Shown: positions 29,658 through 37,627, counted from the first letter of the stretch. The stretch: DNA of 38,397 bases from a bacterium (GCA_021847925.1 JAJZNI010000105.1:1-38397); one strand, 5' to 3'. The notes: generated from the sequence alone by a model not told the origin. A program made the numbers and translations.

Positions 29658-30836
29658 ATGGGCAACGCGGGGATGCTCCTCCCCGAGGAGCTGCAGGACC
29701 TGGTGAGGGACGCCGTGGCGGAGGTCTCGACCGCCGCCGGCGCCCTCGCCCGAGAGGTCCCGCGCCCGCGCCCGGGCGCAGCCGCGCGAGAGCGGCGGGG
29801 CGCTCCCCAGGCGACCATCCTGCGGCTGCCCGCCGCGCCCCCACCCCCCCCGCCGCCCCCGCCGGCACCCCCGGCGACCGCGCCGCCCTCGCCGGCTCCG
29901 GGGACGGCCGGCACGCCGCACGGCCGCGCCTTCCTGCATCGCCTCGCGGTGCCCGCGGCGGTGCCCGCGGTCCGCTACCCGGCCCGCACCCGCAGGGTGG
30001 CCGTGCCCTGCCACCGCCCGTCGCCGCTGGACGCACGGCGGGTCACCCGGATGCTCCGCATCGCCGTGCCCACAGTGAACCTGGGCACGCCCGCCTCGCT
30101 GGTCGTCAGCGCGGGCCCACCCGCACCGCCCCGGGCCGCGCCGGCGCCGTCTCCCCCCCCACCGCGCGCGCCTGCCGCGGCACCGGTGACGGCCGCCCCG
30201 CCGGCCAGGGCACCGCAGTGGCTCCCGGCCGCTTCGCCCGAGCCGGCGCTGGAGGAGCGCGCCGAGCCGCCGGCACCCAGCTGGCGCGCGGTCGGCGGCC
30301 ACGTGACCAATCTCCTGATCGCCGCGGCGCTCGGCCTGGTCGCCACCTTCTGCGCCATCGTGGTGGGGCTCGTGGTCACCGGCCACCACCTCGAGCAGGT
30401 GGTCACGGGCAGCATGCAGCCGACCATTCCGATCGGTTCCCTGGTGGTCACCGAGCGCGTGCCGGTGAGCCAGCTCCAGGTGGGGGACATCCTGGTCTTC
30501 CCCAACCCCGACAACGGCAAGCAGACGATCGTCCACCGCATCGTGTGGCTCAGCCACGACTCCCAGGGAGACGTCCTCGTCCGCACCAAGGGTGACTACA
30601 ACGCGCTCCCGGACAACTGGACCGTCAGCCGGCCCGCGGCCAGCGACGCCGACATCGTGCACTGGATCATCCCCGGAGGGGGGACCCTCGCCGCCGGGTT
30701 GCAGGACGCCGGCATCTGGGGCCTGATCGCCCTGGTTGCGGGCGGCATCGGCTGGTACGGGCTGCACAAGGTGCGCCAGATCCTCCGCGAGGATGACGAG
30801 CCCGACGCCGAGCCCGACGCCGGAGAGGCCTCATGA
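29658..30836 (+). CDS. SipW/ER-type signal peptidase I with long Pro-rich N-terminus
   Basis: A 392-residue membrane peptidase of the S26B (SipW, archaeal/ER) type. After a Pro/Ala-rich segment of about 210 residues with a run of nine Pro comes a membrane helix (about 217-243), then VVTGSMQPTIPIGS with the nucleophile Ser252, and IVHRIVW with His293 in place of the bacterial Lys, and TKGDYNALPD with Asp313. The Ser-His-Asp set is the SipW signature. A second helix lies near 355-375 and an acidic tail ends the protein. It should cleave the two preceding SipW-type precursors. SipW of Bacillus is about 190 residues, so the N-terminal extension is unusual. Start ATG 29658 is chosen after AGGGG; ATG 29673 is possible. 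It overlaps the next gene by ATGA. Confidence 0.88.
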   Translation: MGNAGMLLPEELQDLVRDAVAEVSTAAGALAREVPRPRPGAAARERRGAPQATILRLPAAPPPPPPPPPAPPATAPPSPAPGTAGTPHGRAFLHRLAVPAAVPAVRYPARTRRVAVPCHRPSPLDARRVTRMLRIAVPTVNLGTPASLVVSAGPPAPPRAAPAPSPPPPRAPAAAPVTAAPPARAPQWLPAASPEPALEERAEPPAPSWRAVGGHVTNLLIAAALGLVATFCAIVVGLVVTGHHLEQVVTGSMQPTIPIGSLVVTERVPVSQLQVGDILVFPNPDNGKQTIVHRIVWLSHDSQGDVLVRTKGDYNALPDNWTVSRPAASDADIVHWIIPGGGTLAAGLQDAGIWGLIALVAGGIGWYGLHKVRQILREDDEPDAEPDAGEAS

Positions 30837-32359
30837 CCGTGGACACGCTCGGCATGATCCGGCGGGGCTGGCAGGACAGTGCCGCCACCATCGCGCCCCG
30901 GGTCCCCGGGCTCACCGACCTGCTGGACAAGCGCCTCGCCGAGGCGGTGCGGCTCGGCACGCTGGACGAGACCTCGCTCCTCGCCATCGTGGACGCGGCC
31001 ATCCAGCTGACCGCGAACTCGGGTGCCGTCGAGCTGGTCCCGGCGCTCTCGAAGCGCCTGCGGCGTCACGTGTACGAGTACCTGCTCTCGCTCGACGCCG
31101 CAGCCGATGAGCAGGCGGGAGCGGTGTCCGCCTCCCAGCCGTACGCTCCCGAGGGGGGAGGTCTGCTCATCGGGGCCGACGAGGTCGCCGCCCTGCGTCG
31201 CGACGGCAGCGGGAAGCCGTCGCCCTCCGGGGCGCCCCCGCGGTCCATGGGCCTCGCTCCCGAGCGCGCGGCCGCCCGCAACGATGCCTCCGCCGAGCCC
31301 CCGAACCTCCCCTCCCCCGCCGCCGAGCATGGCAGGGGGGCGGTCCTGCCTCCCCCGGGCGGGTGGGCTCCGGCGCCCTCGCCCGCCCCGCGCTTCAGCT
31401 TCCACATCGGCGACCCCGAGGACCTGCTGAGCAGCAGGACACCGGCGAGAGAGGAGTCCGATGCGCCCACGCTGCCCGAGCTCTTCGCGCCCTCCGACCT
31501 GCAGCCGCCGGCTCCCGATGCGGCACCGCGCCGGGCCTCGTTCGCCGACCCCTCCACCTGGCCGCGCCCGCTCACCCCCACCCTGAGGGGAAACCGCGAA
31601 CAGCCGCCGGCGCAGGCCTGGGACGCCTCCGACGAGCCCTCGCCAGCAGCGGACCTGGAGCCCGAACCGCCTGCCGAGCCGGAGCCGGAACCCGACGCGC
31701 GGGGACTCCGGGACCTGGCGTGGCCCCCCCCCACGCAGGATCTCGCGGCCAACCCTTTCGACGACGGCCATGCGCTGCCCCAGCCACCTCCGGCATCGCC
31801 CGGGCCCGAGGCGGCGGCCGGACCCCGGCCGGCCTCGCCGGAGGACGGCAGGGATCCCGTGGAGCTGCACCTCACGCCGGCCGCGGACAGCACCGCAGGG
31901 TGGTCGCCCGCCCCGGCGGCGGAGCGCGACATCACTCCCCTGCGCGCCTCGGTCGAGGAGCGGCTGCGCAAGAAGCGCTGCGACGATGCGGCCGCCCTGC
32001 TCCAGCAGGCGGCACAGGAGCTTGGTGGCGAGGCCGTCGCGGAGCTGGCGCTCGACGCCGGCGATCGCTGCCGGACGCTGGGCAAGCGCAACGCGGCGCT
32101 CAACTGCTACCTTGCGGCGTCGCGGGCCGACCCGGTCTATGAGGCCCCCCTGGCACGGCTTGCAGACATCTGCATCGACGACCAGGACATCGACCTCGCC
32201 GTCTCCTACCTGGAGCGGATCGCACGGCTGACCCGGCTTCGCGGTGACCAGCGCGGGTCGATGCGCATCTATCGCCGGATCGCCTCCATCGCTCCCTACC
32301 GCGACGACGTGCTGGAGATGCTGATGCGGGCGCAGACCGGCGGCCACATCGACGGCTGA
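30833..32359 (+). CDS. TPR-like protein translationally coupled to the signal peptidase
   Basis: A 508-residue protein. Residues about 1-90 form a helical domain (WQDSAATIAPRVPGLTDLLDKRLAEAV...). About 100-360 are Pro/Ser/Glu-rich and probably disordered. The last 140 residues form TPR-like helix pairs (AAALLQQAAQELGGEAVAEL, RNAALNCYLAASRADPVYEA, DLAVSYLERIARLTRL, GSMRIYRRIASIAPYRDDVL). There is no signal peptide or membrane segment. Its ATG overlaps the peptidase stop (ATGA), so both are made together and probably act together; a cytoplasmic scaffold that links the peptidase to the motor is one idea. A C9 run lies at 31724-31732 in the disordered part. I do not recognise an orthologue. Confidence 0.65.
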   Translation: MTVDTLGMIRRGWQDSAATIAPRVPGLTDLLDKRLAEAVRLGTLDETSLLAIVDAAIQLTANSGAVELVPALSKRLRRHVYEYLLSLDAAADEQAGAVSASQPYAPEGGGLLIGADEVAALRRDGSGKPSPSGAPPRSMGLAPERAAARNDASAEPPNLPSPAAEHGRGAVLPPPGGWAPAPSPAPRFSFHIGDPEDLLSSRTPAREESDAPTLPELFAPSDLQPPAPDAAPRRASFADPSTWPRPLTPTLRGNREQPPAQAWDASDEPSPAADLEPEPPAEPEPEPDARGLRDLAWPPPTQDLAANPFDDGHALPQPPPASPGPEAAAGPRPASPEDGRDPVELHLTPAADSTAGWSPAPAAERDITPLRASVEERLRKKRCDDAAALLQQAAQELGGEAVAELALDAGDRCRTLGKRNAALNCYLAASRADPVYEAPLARLADICIDDQDIDLAVSYLERIARLTRLRGDQRGSMRIYRRIASIAPYRDDVLEMLMRAQTGGHIDG

Positions 32360-32603
32360 GCGCCGGTCGGCCCCGGCACAGGTGTCGTCGCGACGCGCCG
32401 GGTGCATGCGCGTGCACCGTGATGGCGCCGTGCGCGGGGCCACGCGGGGGGCGCGCGAAATCGCACCCATCTGTTACCGGAAGGCGACAGCCGCGTGGTC
32501 GGGGTGGATCACACTCGGCGTGCAGGCATCGCCTGAGACCGATCGCCGTCCGCGCCGGCGGTGATCGGGCGTGACCGCGGCGCAACCACCCAGAGGTCAG
32601 TAC
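32360..32603. other. 244-base intergenic region before the CpaB-like gene
   Basis: This contains a small perfect hairpin GGTGCA-TGCGCG-TGCACC at 32401-32418, a patch GTTACCGGAAG at 32473-32483 that is repeated exactly upstream of the kinase gene (14446-14456), and no recognisable riboswitch. I looked for c-di-GMP-I/II landmarks because of the EAL gene and pilus genes and did not find them. Confidence 0.4.
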
Positions 32604-33500
32604 GTGGCGATCCCTTCCAACAAGCCCCAGAACCGCATTTTGCTCGTTGGCGGCATCGTCTTTGCGCTGCTCGCCGGCGTCGTCGTCTTCCTTGCGGTCA
32701 ACAGGACCTCATCGAGCCCGGGCACCTCCGCGCCGAGCCTGTCGGTGGTGACCGCCCGGACCAACATCCCGGCGGGGAGCCTGATCAGCCAGTCCGACCT
32801 CGGGGTCACCTCCGTGCGCCAGGCTCCCGTGGCCGGATACTACCCGCTGACCAGCGAGATCGAGGGTCACACCGCCGCCCAGGCCATCGCCAGCGGAACC
32901 GTCATCACACCGGAGATGGTGAGCAGCGGGGCCGTGGGGACGGGCGGGACCGGGCCCGCCACCGGGGCCTCGGTGTTCGCCCACCCGATCCCCGACAACT
33001 ACGCGGCCCTCGCCATCCCCACGAGCCTCAACACCGCGTACACGTCGGTGGACCAGATGACCGTGGGCTATTACGTGCAGCCCGGTGACCAGATCGACAT
33101 CCTGGCTCGGGTCGGCGCCCCCGCGCCGGCCAGCAGCGCCAACTTCGGATACCTCTTCCAGGACGTCCCGGTGCTGGCCGTCGGCTACGCGTCGAGCACG
33201 GCCGCGAGCCCGAACGCCGGCGCCACCCACACCACCCTCCCGGCTCCCACCTACCTGGTCGTCGCCATGCCCTACAACGAGGCCGTGCAGATGACCGCCA
33301 TCCTCACGGGGGGCGTGGAGACCACCAACGGCGGACCCGCAGACATGGTCCTCAAGTACGTGCTGCGGCCCACCGACGAGTACGGCACCTGGGCCAACAA
33401 CACGAGCAAGACCGGCGTCACCTTCAGCCCCAAGACCCTGGGCGGCGTCGCCACGGTGAGCCTGTCCGGGTCCACCACGTACGTGGGCGCGGCCGGGTGA
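32604..33500 (+). CDS. CpaB/RcpC-like SAF-domain pilus assembly protein
   Basis: A 298-residue protein with a short basic start, one membrane segment (about 11-34) and an extracytoplasmic SAF domain (about 45-105: VVTARTNIPAGSLISQSDLG, then IEGHTAAQAIASGTVITPEM). The rest is a beta-rich domain (YVQPGDQIDILARV, YLFQDVPVLAVG, YLVVAMPYNEAVQMTAILTGG) typical of CpaB/RcpC. In Tad systems CpaB supports pilus biogenesis at the outer face of the inner membrane. I chose GTG 32604 because AGAGG lies 7 bases upstream; an in-frame GTG at 32571 has a weaker site. TadB and TadC genes follow on the same strand (45-base and 3-base gaps), forming an operon. There is no secretin gene with it. Confidence 0.82.
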   Translation: MAIPSNKPQNRILLVGGIVFALLAGVVVFLAVNRTSSSPGTSAPSLSVVTARTNIPAGSLISQSDLGVTSVRQAPVAGYYPLTSEIEGHTAAQAIASGTVITPEMVSSGAVGTGGTGPATGASVFAHPIPDNYAALAIPTSLNTAYTSVDQMTVGYYVQPGDQIDILARVGAPAPASSANFGYLFQDVPVLAVGYASSTAASPNAGATHTTLPAPTYLVVAMPYNEAVQMTAILTGGVETTNGGPADMVLKYVLRPTDEYGTWANNTSKTGVTFSPKTLGGVATVSLSGSTTYVGAAG

Positions 33501-33545
33501 CGCTCGGAACGGGCATCAGGGTATCCGTGGAGTAGGTCACAGCCG

Positions 33546-34529
33546 ATGACGTCGTTCCTGCCCCTGCTGGCCGCGGTGCTGGTCGCGTGCACCCTCCTCT
33601 GCTGGGTCGGCCTGATCATGGCCCGGGGAGGCTCCGAGGCTGACGAGGTGGCCCGCCGCCTGAGTGTCTTCATGGGCGGGGGGACGCAGCCCGCGGCCCC
33701 CGAGCGCCCCCGCACCGGCAGCCCGCTGCGCGACCTGCTCAACGCCTTCACCGACGCCGTCAACCCCCTGCTCGCCCGCGGCTCGTATGCGGGCCGTCTG
33801 GCGGAGGACCTCCAGAAGGCCGGGCTGCGCATGAAGACGTCCGAATGGATGCTGATGGTGGTCGGCCTCGGCGTGGCCGTGGGCGCCCTGATCGGGCTCC
33901 GCTTCGGCACCGTCTTCGCGTTCATTCCCGGGCCGATCGTGCTGTGGATCCTGAGCGGCTTCTTCCTGCGCTTCCGTCAGGCGCACCGCACCCGCGCCTT
34001 CGAGGCGCAGCTCGGTGACACCATCATGCTGCTGAGCAACGCCCTGAAGGCGGGCCTCTCCTTCGCCCAGGCCATGAGCACCGTCGCCAAGAACGGCACC
34101 CCGCCGATCTCCGAGGAGTTCGCGCGGGCCACCCGGGAGATCGCCCTGGGCATCCCGGTCGACGAGGCCCTGCAGCACATGGTGGAGCGCAACAAATCCG
34201 AGGACTTCGACCTGATGGTGACCGCGGTCCAGATCCAGCGCTCGGTGGGAGGCAACCTGGCCGAGATCCTCGACACCATTGCCTTCACGATTCGCGAGCG
34301 GGTGCGCATCCACGGCGAGATCCGCACCCTCACCGCTCAGGCCAGGATGTCAGGTCTGATCATCACCCTGCTTCCCGTCGGGCTCGGCGTCTTCATGTTC
34401 TTCCTCGAGCCGACGTACTTCAGTCCCATGGTGAACCAGACCCTCGGCTGGATCATGCTGGGGCTTGCGATCTTCAGCATCATGATCGGAAGCGCCCTGA
34501 TCCAGAAGATCGTCAGGATCAGGGTGTAG
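33546..34529 (+). CDS. tadB: TadB-like type II secretion F-domain protein
   Basis: A 327-residue polytopic platform protein. Hydrophobic segments lie near 5-25, 100-125 and 128-145, and two more near the C-terminus (about 270-290 and 302-322). Between them is the T2SSF domain with LGDTIMLLSNALKAGLSFAQ, DEALQHMVERNKSEDFDLMV and QIQRSVGGNLAEILDTIAFT. TadB pairs with TadC to form the inner-membrane base on which CpaF/TadA acts. The ATG at 33546 follows GGAG at a fair distance. It is 45 bases after the CpaB-like gene and 3 bases before tadC. Confidence 0.93.
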   Translation: MTSFLPLLAAVLVACTLLCWVGLIMARGGSEADEVARRLSVFMGGGTQPAAPERPRTGSPLRDLLNAFTDAVNPLLARGSYAGRLAEDLQKAGLRMKTSEWMLMVVGLGVAVGALIGLRFGTVFAFIPGPIVLWILSGFFLRFRQAHRTRAFEAQLGDTIMLLSNALKAGLSFAQAMSTVAKNGTPPISEEFARATREIALGIPVDEALQHMVERNKSEDFDLMVTAVQIQRSVGGNLAEILDTIAFTIRERVRIHGEIRTLTAQARMSGLIITLLPVGLGVFMFFLEPTYFSPMVNQTLGWIMLGLAIFSIMIGSALIQKIVRIRV

Positions 34530-34532
34530 GCG

Positions 34533-35468
34533 ATGCTCGCCGCACTCGCCGGCACCCTGACCGCGGTCGCGCTGCTCTTCATCGTGCTCTCGCGCCGGGC
34601 GGCACGCTCGCCCCAGGCCGACCTTCTCGAGGCCCGGCTATCCCAGTACACCGAGGCGGGGCGCATCGTCCACAGCCTGGCCGAGGTCGAGATGACGCTG
34701 CCCTTCTTCGAGCGCGTCCTCCGGCCCACGCTCGACCGCTGGGGACGGCGGCTCACCGCCCGCAACAGCGCCCAGCGCACGCAGGCGCTTCAGGAGAAGC
34801 TCAACCTCGCGGGCAGGCCCTGGGGGCTGACCGTGGGCGGCTTCCTGGTGCTGAAGATCATCTCCCTGATCGTGCTGGGCGTCATCGGGGTCGGGGGCAG
34901 CCTTCTCGTGCTCCATCCTGCTCAGCTCCCCCTCGTCCTGGTGGGTCCGGTCGTCGGTCTGGTGCTCGGCTACCTGCTCCCCGACGCAGCCCTCTCCCGG
35001 CTGATCCGCCAGCGCCAGACGGATATCCTGCTCGCGCTCCCATCGGCCCTCGACCTGCTCACCGTCAGCGTCGAGGCGGGGCTGGGCTTCGACGCCTCCC
35101 TCGGCCGGGTGGCCGAGAAGCAGCGCAACGCGCTCTCCGCCGAGTTCGTGCAGGTGCTCAACGAGATCCGGCTCGGCAGGCCGCGCGTCGAGGCTCTGGA
35201 TGACATGGCCCGGCGCAACAAGGTGGACGAGCTCAACGGCTTCATCCAGGCGGTGATCCAGTCGGAGCAGCTCGGCGTCGGCATCGCCAACGTCCTGCGC
35301 ATCCAGTCGGAGGAGATCCGCCGCCGCCGCCGGCAGCGGGCCGAGGAGGCGGGCCAGAAGGCGCCGCTCAAGATGCTCTTCCCCATGGCGTGCTGCATCT
35401 TCCCGACGCTCTTCGTCGTCCTGCTGGGTCCGGCCGTGCTCACCGTCATCCAGGATTTCGGCCACTAG
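34533..35468 (+). CDS. tadC: TadC-like type II secretion F-domain protein
   Basis: A 311-residue platform protein. Membrane segments are near 3-20, about 100-125 and 128-150, and a final one near 285-305. The T2SSF domain has LLALPSALDLLTVSVEAGLG, FDASLGRVAEKQRNALSAEF, ALDDMARRNKVDELNGFIQA and EQLGVGIANVLRIQSEEIRR, followed by KAPLKMLFPMACCIFPTLFV, the usual TadC ending. It starts 3 bases after tadB. Its stop lies only 2 bases from the stop of the convergent gene at 35471, within a perfect 10-bp palindrome. No TadD, TadE or pilin gene follows. Confidence 0.93.
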   Translation: MLAALAGTLTAVALLFIVLSRRAARSPQADLLEARLSQYTEAGRIVHSLAEVEMTLPFFERVLRPTLDRWGRRLTARNSAQRTQALQEKLNLAGRPWGLTVGGFLVLKIISLIVLGVIGVGGSLLVLHPAQLPLVLVGPVVGLVLGYLLPDAALSRLIRQRQTDILLALPSALDLLTVSVEAGLGFDASLGRVAEKQRNALSAEFVQVLNEIRLGRPRVEALDDMARRNKVDELNGFIQAVIQSEQLGVGIANVLRIQSEEIRRRRRQRAEEAGQKAPLKMLFPMACCIFPTLFVVLLGPAVLTVIQDFGH

Positions 35469-35474
35469 CGCTAG
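35465..35474. repeat. Perfect palindrome holding both convergent stop codons
   Basis: CTAGCGCTAG at 35465-35474 contains the tadC TAG (35466-35468) and, on the other strand, the TAG of the gene at 35471. The two coding regions end 2 bases apart, so transcripts of at least one must run into the other. Confidence 0.7.
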
Positions 35475-36319
35475 CCGGACCGGACGGCCTCGAGGGTGGT
35501 GATGGCGCTGGCGAGCCGGCGTTCGAATCGCGTCCGCCACCGAATCCTCAGGACCGGGCTGGAGCGATAGGCGGCGGGGCCGGGGAGGGCATCGCGGCGC
35601 ACCGCGTCCGCGAGTTGGGCCAGCTCGGGCTCGAGCTCGATGAGCCCGAGCTGCGCGGCGACACCCACCGCCGCGCCCACGCGGCTCAGCTCGCCGGAGC
35701 GCAGCCAGTCGTGCAGGGCGCCGACCAGACCCTCGCGGCCCTCGTCGATCACGGAACGCGCATAGGCGAGGAGCTCCGCCTCCAGCCGCTCACCCTCGGT
35801 CTCGCTGCGGCGCTCGAAGGCGGCCAGGATCGCGTCGCGCGCCCCCTGGTGCGCCAGGACGGCCGCCAGACCGGGGGACGAGCGGCCGAGCAGGAGCTTC
35901 TCGAAGGGCGTGAGCTCCACGTAGCCGATTCGCTCGGCGGCGATGGACACGATCCAGGGCGTGCCGTCGTGGCGAAGCAGGCAGAGGTTCTCGGGCCGGG
36001 ACGGCTGCCGCCACGCGTACAGACCGGGGGCTTCCACCAGGACCGTCAACGCCGCCGGACCGAAGCCGTAGCGCAGACGGCGGACGCCACCGCTCTGGGC
36101 CTCGGACCGCAGCTCTCCCCGGAGGCGGCTCAGCACCTCGCGGCCCTCGGCCTCCAGCTCGCGCGCCGTGTCGACGCTCAGGATCAGGGTCTCGCACTGG
36201 GAGCGGGCGCACGCCAGCAGGGCGCGATAGTCCTCCCCGGTGGGCTCGTCCACCAGGTCGTACGTCTTGCGGCCCGAGACGTCGACCCCGCCCAGGCGGG
36301 AGATGAAGCTCTTCTGCAT
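35471..36319 (-). CDS. Conserved-looking soluble protein, unknown
   Basis: A 282-residue protein starting MQKSFISRLGGVDVSGRKTY. The N-terminal half is mixed alpha/beta (LLACARSQCETLILSVDTA, RRLRYGFGPAALTVLVEAPG, PENLCLLRHDGTPWIVSIAA); about 150-250 are helical (TPFEKLLLGRSSPGLAAVLA and following); the end is basic. There is no signal peptide, membrane segment or nucleotide-binding motif. I do not recognise it. ATG 36319 is the first residue with convincing coding character; GTG 36334 is an alternative, and TACCAT (minus strand, about 36351-36356) may be its -10. It is convergent with tadC and divergent from the CvpA-like gene. A link to the Tad machine is possible only by position. Confidence 0.65.
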   Translation of the reverse strand: MQKSFISRLGGVDVSGRKTYDLVDEPTGEDYRALLACARSQCETLILSVDTARELEAEGREVLSRLRGELRSEAQSGGVRRLRYGFGPAALTVLVEAPGLYAWRQPSRPENLCLLRHDGTPWIVSIAAERIGYVELTPFEKLLLGRSSPGLAAVLAHQGARDAILAAFERRSETEGERLEAELLAYARSVIDEGREGLVGALHDWLRSGELSRVGAAVGVAAQLGLIELEPELAQLADAVRRDALPGPAAYRSSPVLRIRWRTRFERRLASAITTLEAVRSG

Positions 36320-36466
36320 CGCTGAGGCGAGCACGCTGGTGCCCTGGCGCGATGGTAGCAGGGGCAGGCGGGGGGCACGGCGGCGCCGGGCCGCGGCGCG
36401 GCGTGCCCCCCACAACACCTCCGTCACAAACCCGTTGACGCCCGCGTGATTCTGCCGGCGCCATGC

Positions 36467-36472
36467 TACGTT
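36467..36472 (+). promoter_or_regulatory. Candidate -10 (TACGTT) for leaderless CvpA-like gene
   Basis: TACGTT ends 7 bases before the GTG at 36480, in a short AT-richer patch. TTGACG occurs at 36435-36440 but is 26 bases upstream, too far for a normal -35. Confidence 0.4.
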
Positions 36473-36479
36473 CGCTGCG

Positions 36480-37067
36480 GTGACAGGTTACGGACTGGAC
36501 GAGGCGGCCGCCGATCTCGTCCTCATCCTCATCGTCGGCGTCAACAGCTACGTCGGGTGGCGCTTCGGGCTTGTGCGCCGCGCCATCGCGGTCGTCGCCG
36601 TCTTCGCCGGGGCGCTGGCAGCCACGTACATCGGCAACCCGGTGGCGACCCTGGTCAGGCCCGACGACCTCTACGCCAACGCCTGGTGCTTCGTCGGCAT
36701 CTTCGCGATCGTGCTGGTGATGATCGAGATCCTGGCGGCCCTCTACGGGGAGCAGCTCAAGGGGATGGTGACGCTGGTCTTCGATCGGGTCACCGGGCTC
36801 CTCGCCGGTGCCGCGGTCGGCCTTCTCGAGGCCGGCGTCCTCTTCCTGGTGGCCCAGGCCGTTGCCGACGTCCCGGCGACGGCGGCGATCCCCGTGCCCT
36901 CCGGCCACCAGCAGGTCGCGGTCGCCGTCGACCACGGGCTGCTCACCCAGCTGGTCGTGAGGCTGGAGCCCGGGATCCAGGCGCTCCTCGGGCCGGCGCT
37001 CCCCGGCAGCCTCTCCGGCCGGTTCGCCGAGCCCACCGCCGCCGTCACCGGCTCGCCCGCCCCCTGA
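36480..37067 (+). CDS. CvpA-like membrane protein
   Basis: A 195-residue protein with four hydrophobic segments (about 12-27, 32-51, 68-90 and 105-127) and a C-terminal tail of about 65 residues. The N-terminal NSYVGWRFGLVRRAIAVVAV fits the CvpA/colicin V production family pattern (Asn, Gly-Trp, Arg-Gly then a helix). CvpA proteins are conserved inner-membrane proteins whose biochemical role is not settled; they affect envelope integrity and colicin V export. The start is GTG 36480 with no ribosome site and a -10-like hexamer 7 bases before. The next gene on the other strand ends 60 bases downstream. Confidence 0.65.
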   Translation: MTGYGLDEAAADLVLILIVGVNSYVGWRFGLVRRAIAVVAVFAGALAATYIGNPVATLVRPDDLYANAWCFVGIFAIVLVMIEILAALYGEQLKGMVTLVFDRVTGLLAGAAVGLLEAGVLFLVAQAVADVPATAAIPVPSGHQQVAVAVDHGLLTQLVVRLEPGIQALLGPALPGSLSGRFAEPTAAVTGSPAP

Positions 37068-37127
37068 TGGTGGGGAGGGCGTCCGCCATCCCCCGGGCGG
37101 GAGGCGGCCCCGTCGCGCCGTCGCCGG

Positions 37128-37517
37128 CTACGCGGGGACCGTCTGATCGCTCGCGAAGAAGGACCTGACCACCGATCCCAGCCCCACGAGGTTGAACGGC
37201 TTGGTGATCAGATGGTTGGCACCCGCGAGGCGGGCCCGCTCGACGTCGTCATCACCCGAGAGGGCGCTGAACATCAGCACCGGGATGTCCGCGGTCGCCG
37301 GGTTGCCGCGGATGCGCCGGCAGGCCTCGAGCCCATCCATCCCCGGCATCATGATGTCCAGGATGATCAGATCGGGCCGCGCGGTCTCGACGTCGCGGAG
37401 GCCCTCCTCCCCGTTGGAGGCCGTGCGCACCTCGTAGCCCTCGATCCCCAGGTACATCTGCACGATGTGGAGCAGGCGCGGGTCGTCGTCGACCACCAGG
37501 ACGCGTCGCTGGCTCAT
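37128..37517 (-). CDS. Receiver-only response regulator (second)
   Basis: A 129-residue single receiver domain. The acidic residues are Asp10-12 (VVDDDPR), the phosphoacceptor is Asp54 in LIILDIMMPGMDG, the switch residue is Ser84 in MFSAL, and Lys106 lies in ITKPF. There is no output domain. Such proteins act as phosphate-dependent binding switches, for example on pilus motors or in phosphorelays. ATG 37517 has GGAG 9 bases upstream. It lies 110 bases downstream of the Cys/His-rich gene on the same strand and converges on the CvpA-like gene. It is distinct from the receiver at 9434. No kinase is adjacent. Confidence 0.9.
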   Translation of the reverse strand: MSQRRVLVVDDDPRLLHIVQMYLGIEGYEVRTASNGEEGLRDVETARPDLIILDIMMPGMDGLEACRRIRGNPATADIPVLMFSALSGDDDVERARLAGANHLITKPFNLVGLGSVVRSFFASDQTVPA

Positions 37518-37627
37518 CGCGTCCGCTCCGCGAGGGGCGGGCAGCGGCGAGCGGGAGAGGGGGTTGGCTTCATGTCGCGGTTGTCCATTCTGAGGGTCCG
37601 GGGCACGCTGGGCGTGGCGATCGCGGA

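Noticed and set aside
32360-32603. A c-di-GMP or other riboswitch upstream of the CpaB-like gene
   Set aside because: I looked for the conserved GEMM landmarks and for other common riboswitch cores and saw none; only a small simple hairpin is present.
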